Source: Musa acuminata AAA Group (Eukaryota; Streptophyta; Magnoliopsida; Zingiberales; Musaceae). From it: a DNA stretch of 64,000 bases. A program made the translations under genes and the position numbers. Of this stretch, positions 1 to 11,900 are shown in pieces. Within the stretch, counting starts at the first letter, position 1. Every line of letters starts with the position of its first letter. The notes under the pieces were generated by a model. It was not told the DNA's origin. It was given only the letters and a program-made list of their open reading frames with translations, and searched no databases. The stretch covers positions 19,816,001-19,880,000 of the forward strand of contig NC_088354.1 of the NCBI RefSeq assembly GCF_036884655.1. The letters are read 5' to 3'.

Positions 1-91
1 TTTTAAACGAAACGAACAATTTTCTAAAATCGTGAAAATTTTTCGCTATACTAATTCACCCCCCCCTCTTGTGCCACTCTTGATCCTAACA
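1..91 (+). repeat. 3' end of an LTR of the gag-only family (remnant)
   Basis: The piece carries the C-run followed by a TGATCCTAACA end, as in the LTR end at about 28400-28414. It is the distal end of a plus-orientation LTR. Its upstream part lies outside the window, and on the right it is fused directly to a chromovirus LTR fragment. Confidence 0.6.
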
Positions 92-308
92 GGTTAGAAA
101 TATGAGTCTTAAGTAAGAGTCCTATTAGAGTTAGGGTTTAAAAGCCCTATAAATAATCATGTATGCATCATTTTTTCTCAAAAAATAGATGAATCTTTTT
201 AATAGCCTTTGAGTAACAACCTGGAGGAAGAAACCTCTATAGAATTCCAAGGAGACCAATCCTCTAAAGAGATCAACCCCAAACTTAGAATCCGCAAAAG
301 TTTTAACA
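92..308 (+). repeat. Degraded chromovirus LTR fragment (3' half)
   Basis: This aligns with the 3' half of the intact chromovirus LTR (about 9311-9529), including the TATA-like CCCTATAAATA and the final TTAACA, with scattered substitutions. It is an old LTR copy of the same family as the element in ARL8 intron 1. Confidence 0.75.
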
Positions 309-758
309 TATATATCCATCGATTGATCCAATTATTACTTAATTCATTTGAATATTAAAATTTTGACTCTTAATCTAATAATTATCTTTATAAATAATTT
401 AATATGAATAAAAAAATATTCAAAACATCCTAAAGTTGATCCATAAAAGCCTGAAAAGAAAAATTAAAGCCTGAAAAGGATTCAATACGAAGCCTTTGCT
501 TATTTGACAGAGGCTTTAATTACTCATATAACAAAAGCACAACATTCTAATTGTAAAATTTCAAATCTGATATACTATCAACTATACAAACTGTGTAGAC
601 AAGTACCCTTTTACTAATTATGAACCATCAAAATACAAGCAGATATCCAGAATTCTTGTGTTGCTCTTAAAATCATGAATCACAAATTTGAAATAAGCAT
701 TATTTACTTCAGAACAGATTCCTACAAGCAACCCAAACACACCACAGGTGGTAATCCA
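309..758 (-). other. 3' flank of ARL8 (presumed 3' UTR and polyadenylation region)
   Basis: AT-rich sequence follows the ARL8 stop codon and ends at the retrotransposon fragment. It has AATAAA-like words on the minus strand but no single clear poly(A) signal. No ORF of interest was seen. The 3' UTR assignment rests on position only. Confidence 0.35.
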
Positions 759-3700
759 TTACTTTGCTTTCCTTGCATGCTTGATGAGCCAATCAATAAC
801 CATGTCTATGTTAACTGATTCCTTGCATGAGATCATGTGGCAGCAGACTTCCCTATCCTTGATGTGTTCCAGCCCCCTAGATAACAAATCAACACCAAGA
901 AGAATGACACATCAAAGAAATAAGAAATATTGTTGAATAAACAATGTGTAGTACGTAAGAATACTAACAAGAGGTCCACTAACGCCTGTTGGGAAAGAGC
1001 TTCTGATTTGTCGATTTTATTGCCAAGAACAAGCAAGGGGATTCCACTGAGGGATGGCTTCATCAGCAGCTCATGCAATTCACTTTTGGATATGGGCACA
1101 CTGTCTCTGTCTGCTGCGTCTACCACATATCTGTCAGAATTTTGGAAGCACAAATGTAGCAATAAGAAAGCTGAAACATTACTCCCGAAGAGTCTAAATG
1201 CCCGTCACTCATCTTAGAAGACAAAAAGCATTTCAACATTTGCCAGCTTTGTATATGGGGCATTTGGCTCCGCCATCTAGGGGTGTCAAAGTCATGTTGA
1301 GTTGAGATGCATATACTAGAACAGAATTTTCAACCCATACCCATACCATTTAATAATTATGTCAAAAGTTTAAATCCAAACCCAGCCCAACAATTACACA
1401 TGCTATTTCACCTAACCTGCATAATAGATTTGACCTATTTACACTACCTGAACTCCTCACACAAGCTAGTCAGGCCAGCAATGACAAAATCTGCTATTTA
1501 TAAGACTGATATTATTGACATGTTAATCTGAAGATGACAAATAACACATTTAACTTTACTACTAATCAAGTCACTTCAAGTATGTCATGCCAATACTCTT
1601 AATATGAATCTGACAGTAAGTGGGTTTCCAGTGGTGGACAGGTTAGCAACGCCCAAGTACTTAACCTTCAAGCAGTTGCTAATACCCCATAAACCAAGTA
1701 AAAGTAAGTATCTTCTGAAGATAGATGTCAGAAGGCTCCCCCTGCTGGCTCCGGCAATAAGGGCAAGGAGATGGTAGTAGCCTCCTCTTTGGTATCCGAT
1801 CCCAGGCTGAAGAGGCCAGTGTGCCATCCTGATCCTAGGGCCGCTTCATCCTTCCCAGCAGAATGCTTCTTGTGACTACGTTCCTGCATCTCATGGTCGA
1901 TCTATTGCTGGTGTTGTTGCCTGTGAGATGATCTGGGCTCAAATGCTTGTAGGTTCCTCTACTTGTCCAGCATCAGGCTCCTTTCTTGTCTTCCTGTGTT
2001 TACAACTGGATTTGTGTCTTCCACAAATTTTGTTGAGTTTGATGAAGCATGCCTTGAGGAATGTCGAAATGCTTGGGTTTTTAGCTTGGTGCGTCGTTTC
2101 CTCCAGCATCCTCCTCCCTTAGATTTTCTTAGATCAGCTTTCTCATTTGTGGAAATACTTCTCCCCTCATTGACATGGCTAGGGGTTTTTTCCTTTTTTT
2201 GCTTCCCTTGGAAGGTGAGGTGAGGTGCTTCATCTTATGCCCTAGAGTGCCAACTTTCAATCGCTCACCTAAAGGACTCTACCGACCCTAGTTTGGGTTC
2301 AGTTTGTTGGCTTACCATTTGAACACTGGAATCATGATTGTGTTTTTTGTATAGTTTTCTTACTAGGTATCCCCTTCACATTGACAAGCATCCTTTTTTC
2401 TTCGAACAGGGTAATTTCCCGAGGTCGATCATTCTTATGATACAGGACAGTAGGTTAGTGGCAACACTAGTTCTGGTATACTCCAACCTCCCCAGACCAC
2501 AGTTATATGCCCCTTAGGAGACTCTTCAGGCGTGTTGTTCATGATGCTTAAGCAACAACTATTACCACACTGATGCACCAATGGCATATAGTCTACTAGT
2601 ACAATAAGCCATATGACTAGTTTAAGATTAACTCCGGAGGGCATACCATATTGATATACAAATTCAAAGGATCGAGGAACTCGATCAACCAGATATGGAT
2701 ACCTATCATTCAATTTGAGGTGTATACAAGTTGCTTTAGTTTATTACTTAATTTTCTTAAATCTACAAGTTTTGAAATGGAGTCTAACGTTACTCGTATT
2801 TTTATGGATGATTCAACATTAAAGAAACAAACATGCTTCAAAATTGCTACTCAATATCAAAAAAAGTTAAATTCACTAACTAAACCTTATTTTGACTCTA
2901 TTCTTATTGAAATATAATTAAAATTGCATTCAAGTTTATTTAAAAGGCTTAAAATGAGTCTTTTCTATTTTAAAAATATTTTTAGGCATTTTTGGTGGTT
3001 TTTTGGATTTGTTGGTACATACCATGGTTTTCGTACTGGTGTATTGATCAATTGTTGGTACAGTACGTACTGAGCTGTACCGAACGTACCGACACACGGT
3101 ACACTAGGGTCTACCAATGTACAACCCGTACCGATCCTCTGTCGAACTGGTACATACCGCCCGTACCGAGCGGTACGCTCCGGTATGTCAAACCTTGGTA
3201 CATACTAACATATCGACATATGATACATCAATATAGATTGGTATGTTGTTCGTATTGGATTCAGGTTCAACAATCCGACGATCCGACATCCCACCTCGGG
3301 GATGGAAGTTTTGGTGGAGGAGATAGATATCTTCACTAAAAATCAAGCATAAAAACTAAAAGGAAAATTACCCACTATTGCTCGTAGGATTAAAGTGACA
3401 CTACAAGGGCTAAGCAACAAAATAAAAGCACAAAAGAGATTAATAAGTGCGTAAGAATGAAAGTTGTCTTTAGATTGGTGCTCTCGACAGATTACGGATC
3501 ACTATCGATTTTAGTCTCCTCTCTTGCTGCAACATGAGGTTTGGACATGAGGTAGTCGGGTTTTGGGACTTCCCACAACTAGATGAAGTTTAGATGGACT
3601 TCAACTGTTGGAACTCAAGGAAGAAGGTGCTGCAGTTAGAGATTTGCAGCACCTTGCATAATTTCTCCTTTCTTTTCTTGCTCTTAGTCAACTGGGGCTC

Positions 3701-6700
3701 CTTACTGTTGCTTCTTGGGATGCTGTAGAGGGGCTCTCCTCCCTCTTTTATTGCTAAGGTGGGGCAAAAGTCCAAGCAGTTTAGGACATTCCTTATAGGG
3801 CAAGTGCACAGTCTTCTACTCCGAGGAGTGTGCCTCCCTTGCATGGTGGCTGCTCCTATTTGGGTGACGGCTGCCCTTGATCAAGGACGATCTAAAATCA
3901 AGGGCCAATCCCTTTCCAAGGGCCTCTTGAAGCCTCAAAGCCCTATCGGCCAAGCAAAGCGCATATCACAACAGCCCACTCACCTTAATCCTAGTTCTAG
4001 TAGGACTAGGATTAAGGCAACCCTCATCCAAATATAGGCAGCCACCAAGGGAGGCGTACTCCTACTTGAAGGAGAAGGTGCATAGCGCTACAAGGAAAGT
4101 CCTAAAACCCTTAGGAATCCTGCCCTATCTATACTATAAAAGAGGGAGGAGAGACCCATCAAAAGCATCCCCAAGTCAGATCAATCCCAATCTTAGTCGG
4201 GCAGCTTCCATTAAAACTTTGGATGCCCTTAATCCTATATATCTAAGGGGTTGCAGCCCCTTTGAAATCAATCCAAGTCGTGCCCCCTCTCAAGAAGCCA
4301 GTCGGCCCCAAGCTGAGAAGAGAGGAGAAAAGAAGAGAAAGAGAAGAGGACAGTAGTGCCCTTCTTCCTTCTATCTATCCTTCTAGTCGGCCTAGGATAG
4401 CTTACTAGCCAAGAGTAGAGGCAGAAGAAGGAGAGAAGAGGAAGAATACCTCGGCAACCCTTCTCCAGCAATACCCAAGATCAGCAATCAAGGAGCCATC
4501 TTCTTTTAGCCTGCGGTAAAAATCTATAGCAAAGAACCAACATCAACGAACGGCTTCATCTTTGTCCTCGACATTCAAAGACACAACAACCCTTCCACAA
4601 CCCTATCAGAGGTGTTGTCAGTTTGGTGAGATGAGGAAAGAAAGGGGGAACCGATAGCAAGCATTCTGCAGTGATCTGTCTACGCTTGTCACGTGAGAAC
4701 TTTTGACCAATCATCGCTCAAGAACTCTTTGCTTTAGTTCTCTGTTTAAGGCACTTTAAATTCACAACAAGAGTAGATTAGTGGCCTACAAACCACACCT
4801 CATCCAAAAAGATGTGGGGATGAGGATAAATTAGTAGTGCAAATTTCGCTTCGTCACTACCAGCAAATACATCGATGAGGTATTATGCAAAGTGGTGCCC
4901 CTTGACATATGTCAGGTAATCTTTGAAAGTCCGTACCCTTGGGACCGAGATGTTACGTTTTACCAATGGCCCCAACAATATAAACGCGTAATTGTAATGT
5001 TAGTCATAGCAAAAGGTTCATCATCAAGCGAGAAAAGAGCGAACATGCAGTCGATCTTATGACAATCAGCCAAATAAAAAGGATGATGAAAGTATGATAA
5101 AGATTTGTGCTAATACTCATCCAGCTAGTCGAAGCGAGAACGCACACCTTATCCTTATAATCAGCATACAAGAAAGGGGACAATAGTAAGTTACAAGAAC
5201 TCACCAGCAGGTATCCAGATCTTTTCACCAATAACAATAGACTACCTCAGTGGCAAGTGACAAAGCACGAAATATAGCTCATCTGGGACACACCATTACC
5301 GAACTCAACATGTATCATAGCTTAGTTTTAAAAAAGAAAAAATTGACAACAAGTGGTTAAGGTAACCAAGAGCAGCAGCATCCAACCAAGTTGTTCCCCC
5401 TTTCGATCACTGATGGTGATGGTGTCGAATAAGGACAGAGGATGGTGCACGTGCATTGACAACCGTGGCTAGAATGAGATCCCAATGGGAAATTGGTATC
5501 CCCTACCATGGATTGATGATCTACTAGACCACCTCCAACACACCACCATCTTAACCAAATCGGACCTTAAGTCAGGCTATCATCAAGTCTGAGTTCGAGA
5601 AGATACACGGAAGACAGCTTCAATATGTGTCAAGGGTTGTTCGAGTGGCTAGTCATGCCATTCAAACTTTGCAATGCCCCAGCCACATTTATGCGATTGA
5701 CGGACCATGTGCTATGTCCACACATTGGTGACTTCGTCATCATCTACCTCGATGACATTCTCATCAATCGATGATCAAAGGATGAACATATTGAGCACAC
5801 CAATCAAGACAAAACATATTAAGCACACATATAAGGTGTTTAACCATTTGGAGAAACACCAAGTGTAGCTCAACCCAAAGTAGTGTGAGTTAGGGAAACA
5901 AACCCTTGTCTACCTTGGCCATAACAGACACCCGCGAAGAAAAGCATTGTGTTTCATCAACAGACTGTCACGACCTTAGCTGGAATTGCCTAAGGCGTGC
6001 GGCACCCTTGCGGCCAAACGACGCGAACTGGTTCGTTGAACGGAGTTGTTGCGGGTGCGCGACGACCGTTCGTGACAAGACGGATGGACAAACGAAAGTA
6101 GTGAATCACATGATGGTACGAGGACACAAATCACATCATCTGAAGACATTAGACAGAAGCCTACGATATTTGTAAGTCTCATTCAATCGAGCAATACACA
6201 AGTCCATGACCAAATCATCATTCAAGGTATTATTAGGCTACTTACCTCAAAGCAACATCATTCAAGGTAGTTTATGATCGATTCAACATCACAAACCTCC
6301 AAAGAAGGCAATGTAGCACTACAAGCCAAGAAATTTCTTGAGCACATCCGACAAGTGCACAAGGATGTTGAACAACTTCAATGGGCTCAGTAAAAATACA
6401 AGGTGCGATATGACCGACACTGTGTTGAGGGTCAATTCTAAGAAGGTGACCTCGAAGGAAGAAATGGTTAAAAAGAGAAGGAAAGAAACTCAATCTCATC
6501 CGATATGGACCATTCAAAGTATTGAAGTAGATTAGAAACAACACTTGTCAACTCAAGGTACCTCCATACATGGAGATGTACTCAATTACGAATGTGGAGA
6601 ACTTGAAGGCATTCATGTCATCGATGTTAAATGACGAGCCAAGCAAGGCGCTGCCTTTGATATGTAATTTGATGGCCGACCAAGAGAAGACTTTGGACGA

Positions 6701-8674
6701 AAACTCCATCATTGAAAAGAAGGTAACTACTACAAGACGAGGCAACAAAACAGCATAGAATGCAAAGGGCAAAATTTGAGTTTAGCAAGGTGGTTCACGA
6801 AAGAAACTAGCGAAGTAGGGTTTACCATCTTTAAACAAGAGTTGAATCACCAAATTGGGGGAGACCAAGGACAATCAACCCTCAAGTCCAAGTTTAGTCG
6901 GCCCAAAAACTCAAAAACTCAAGCCCAAGATTAATTCAAGTTAGACTCAAATCAGAAGTCCCTTCTGTGAGACTAAGAGTTGGACTCTGTTTGAGAATCT
7001 TTCTCTAATTAGAAGTCTTCCCCTCGACAAAAGTAAAGAAGGGTCAGTAGCCCTAGGATGGAGGACAAAAGAGAGAATTGATAGCAAGAGAGAAGCCTCA
7101 AAAGCTGAGCTTGTTCAAGAAGTCCATGCTATTGCTAAGTCCAAGGTTGTTGCTCAAGAAGTTTTTTGCAATTGCATGATTAGGCATTCCTTTTTCAATA
7201 AGCAATCTACATTTTTCTCTTTCAGAGTTATCTTCTTTCAACTTCACTATCAATCCTCCCACAAATCATAAATCCGCAATCTACTCTAAGGATTTTATCA
7301 CAAGTCCTTCCCCAAATGGATCTTAAAATTATTCTATGTTCTGACTTATCACATGAGACAATCTACAGTTATCTTACGATCATGACATTTGAATTCTTTG
7401 CACTAAGAATCAATTTGGTATTGCGAAATAGGTAGTTGATGCAGGGAAGTTACAGAATTGCAGAGACTCCACGACAGTATCGCTCCCACATTGTGCGAAA
7501 TCTCCGTTGCCCTCCTAGATCCCAGAGTTTTATGGTAACATTTCCCTTTGTAACTTTCCGCATGTTGAAACCCACCTGGTTTTCAGAAGCAGAATAAGGG
7601 CAGACTTACAGTTTATCAAATCACATGTTAAAAGCATATTTTGAGGTAAAGTACATACAGTAGGAATCATGTCCTCGCTGTAGCCACCAGTCTAATGAAT
7701 TCAGAATGCTTATGGTTAAAAAAGGAAGGTAACTATTCAACTTAAGAAAAGAGAAAAGGTTTATTTGAAAAAGAGAAGAAAAATATTTAATAACAAAATT
7801 ATTGTAAGGAAAAAAGATTTACACAACTCACAGCAATAGCATTAACAAGCGATGTCTTTCCTGCATTTTGAAGGCCAATTAACGAAAGTTCCATTTCCTG
7901 CTTGAAAAACAAACTGAAGTGGAAACTGTTAAAATTAGAACCAGATCTTGATCATGAGGCTTCTAATATAGTTACTTCCAACAACATATAAATAAAATCA
8001 ATATAGCAATTTCAAAGTTGAAACATTAATAGGGAATTAGTTTTAGGATGAAAAAAGAAAATTTGTACCAATATTCTTCATGCCATATCCATAACCAGCA
8101 AAAAAAGGGAAAAACTTGGCTCAAGTATGCACAAAATTATGAGTCAGCTGATGTTAGATATATAGATTGATATGTACATGATAATTCATAGTCACAAACT
8201 CTGGTCATATGTTGTCTGATGTCCACTAAAGAATTAATTGTAATACACTGGCCATCCTAATAGGCTCTCACACTTCAGCCAACTTTTAAGAGTAACATAG
8301 CTTTAAGCATCAGCATGTTTGGGCTGAGTGCTTACCGATAATTGATTCAGCTAGTAACTGTACAGATATGTTAGACAATCTAAAGAAGTTGGGCAACACC
8401 AGTCCAACAACTGGATCTGTTCATTTTGTTTTACTTGTCTATAATTTTTCCTGATTTATCTTCCTTATCTTTCCCCGATGTACAGGATTTTTCACATGTT
8501 TGCTCACAATTACATGAGAGAGTGCGGCATAACAATAGAATCTCACCAAAGAGGAGAAGACAAAAAAAGGTATCGTTGAAAATAAGGTCATCAATTTCGA
8601 ATAATATCGCCCGTACCAGGTGGTACGTACCGGTCCATCAGTAGACCGGTACACGGACCGCCCATTACCGAGCG

Positions 8675-8710
<36 letters not shown>

Positions 8711-8788
8711 GCGACGTTGCTGAGGCGATGTCGCATCGTTTTTCTACGACGTCGCCCCGCTTGGGGAGAAGAGAGAGGCGACATCGCC

Positions 8789-8831
<43 letters not shown>

Positions 8832-8898
8832 CGGCGACGTCGCTTCAGCAACATCGCCTCATGTGGGGAGAAGAGAGGCAACGTTGCTGAATTTTTTT

Positions 8899-8989
<91 letters not shown>

Positions 8990-11900
8990 CTCAAAATCAG
9001 TTGAATTTTTCTTTTTAGTTTTTCATTTTGATCATAAACACCTGTTCCCATGTTCAGAACATCATGGCCCATTGGCATGCCCTCTTCCAATGTGTTAGGA
9101 CTCTAGCTTGGAGAGTCCTAATTGAGAGGGATATTCATGTAAAACTGTTAGGACTCTAGCTAAGAGAGTCCTAATTGAGAGGGACATTCTATTAGGACCC
9201 TAGCTAGGAGAGTCCTAATTGAGAGGGCATTCATGTAGGAGGTTTTTTCTTAGAGAAGAATTAGGAGTTGTAAGGGAATAGGAGTCTTGAGTAGGAGTCC
9301 TATTAGGAGTTGGTTAGAAGTAAGAGTCTTAAGTAAGAGTCCTATTAGGAGTTAGGGTTTAGAAGCCCTATAAATAGTCATGTATTCCTTCTCTTTTCAT
9401 AAGCAATAGATGAATCTTTTCTGCAGCCTTTGAGCAGCAACTTGGAGGGAGGAACCCCTATAGAGTTCCAAGGAGGCCGATCCCCTAAAGAGATCAACCC
9501 CAAGTTTAGAATCTGCAAGGGTTCTAACACCTGGTATCAGAGCAGCGTTCTTGGCATCTCGCTGCCCTTTCACAGCCATCCATCAACCCTCCACAACCAT
9601 CCAAAGCAATTCCCACAATTGCTTAAAAGATCGTCACCGAATTCCGCCATCTCCACCACCAAGGATCATCCTTTGATCTCCCCGTGAATTGCAACAGGTT
9701 CTGGTTTCCTACCTTACTGCTACTGCAATTTAGTTATCCTTATTCGAAAATCCAAAAAAAAAAAATCGTTCCTATATTGCTGCATAAACTTTTCATCACA
9801 AAGTTTTCATCTCTACGACGAAAGATACATTGCAAAATTCCAGCCGCATAGCACCATCTGTTTGATCTTGCTACTGTGCTTTTTCTATCCAAATTTCTAC
9901 AAAATTTTTATGACATCTTTGACACTTCTTAACAGTGGATTTCCCTTTGGATTCATCAAAAAATTCTCAATATAAACTACTGATCTTTTATGTCCAATCT
10001 GCTGCACTTGAATTGCAGAATTCAAGCCGCATAGCACCATCTGTTTGATCTTGCTACTGTGCTTTTTCTATCCAAATTTCTACGAAATTTTTATGACATC
10101 TTTGACACTTCCTAACAGTAGATTTCCCTTTGGTTTCATCGAAAAATTCTCAATATAAACTACTGATCTTTTATGTCCAATCTGCTGCACTTGAAAATCT
10201 ATGCTGCAGAAAATTTCAGCTGCATATCGTTGCCTTAACCCATCTATTTGCAATCTTTTTTGAATAAAATTTCTTATAGACTTCATATATCATCTTGGCT
10301 TCCATCTAAGATTGATCTATTAAGAAATTCATCTCTAAAAACGATTTTATGTTGCTGCAAATTTTCATCGTAACCTGCTGAAATTTTTCGACGATAATTC
10401 TTCAATTGCAACTTGCACCAATTTCTTTGCTGTTATACTGCCGAAATTTTCTTGATTAAATTAGATATCCTTGCTGTCATATAAACTGTGATTTTGCTAT
10501 CAATTCCCTCCTCAATTCTCTTAAGTTTTTGGTGGAAATTAAGTCGAGAAACCATTGTTTCTTCGACGATAATTCTACTCTTACAAGACAGCACATACTT
10601 GCTGCAACTTCCAAACCTTTGCTACCATCTACCACAGATCCAAAACTTTCATCCACAGCCCTAAAACTCTACCAAACCACACTCTCAAACTGCACCCAAA
10701 ACAGCCACAAAATAAGCCTAAACCGTAGCCTACATCCACCAATCCACCAACACTTTCGACCATCACTTCTCTCAACCTATACATGCCTTTAACCCAACAG
10801 TAAAAGAGAGATCTTAACATCATTGATTTGGGGCCATATACTATGGCATCTAAGGAGGCAATCAATGCTAAATTCGAAGCCTTGGAGGCGCGAATGGAGG
10901 ATAAGATTCGGACGCTCTTTACCGAACTCAGATTGGGCCGACCACTAAGCCCAAAGAAATCATATCAAGGAGAGAGCTTTGCCCAATCACACCAAGCCCG
11001 AAGAGATGACTTCCAAGAGAGGGGAAGCTCTATGACCAACCTCAACTATCCATGCATGAGAGTGGACTTCCCTAGATGGGAAGAAGGAGACCCGATTGGT
11101 TGGATTTCGCACGCGGAGCGATATTTTCGGTACCACAAAATCGCGGATGTATCTATGGTGAAAATTGCAGCTATACATCTTGAAGGGGATGCTATTCAGT
11201 GGTTTGACTGGTTTGAACATACTTATGAAGTCCTTTCATGGCGACAATTCAAAGAAGAACTGCTGATTCGCTTCAGACCAACCGATTACGAGAATATTGA
11301 CGAACAACTAGCAAAGATCCGACAAACCTCCACCATTCAGGAGTACCAAACCAGGTTTGAAAGGTTATCTAATCAAAATCATGATTGGTCTCAAAAACAG
11401 CTATTGAGGACCTTCATTGAGGGCTTGAAGCCGGAGATCCGAGGAGAAGTTAAAGCGCGACAACCGTACACGCTTATGGCAGCCATCTCTTTCGCACGAC
11501 ATCAAGAGGAGCAATTGAACCATGAAGCTCGGAGGACTAGGGTCACTCCTCAACCAGTAATATTGAAGCCCTCAGCCCCCCCTATTGTCGACCAAGTCCC
11601 TGCACCAAAGAGGTTAACAGGAGAAGAGCTTCGGGAGCGATATGCGAAGGGGTTATGTTGGCATTGTGACGAGCCGTGGAGCCGTGAGCATCGCTGTAGT
11701 AAAGGAGGACTTCTTATGATTGAACCGATAGAAGAAGAGGTCATTGAACATCCAAAAGAGAGCTTTGAACATGAAGAAGAAGATGTAGAAGAAGAGCCAC
11801 AACCGACCGAAGTTACGGTACATACACTAGCTAGCTACTCAAACCAGCAAACGATGAAAATTGGAGGCCTTCTCAAACAACAACCAATCACTGTTCTCAT

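Noticed and set aside
2435..2713. 92-codon minus-strand ORF in ARL8 intron 4
   Set aside because: No family resemblance or splice context; probably chance or repeat debris.
8620..9018. 132-codon plus-strand ORF rich in Ile-Tyr repeats
   Set aside because: It is the translation of (TA)n microsatellites and palindromic spacers; no coding signal apart from the open frame.
10828..10842. Start of the chromovirus gag at 10828
   Set aside because: The codon there is TTG; the first ATG in frame is at 10843 and gives a typical gag N-terminus.
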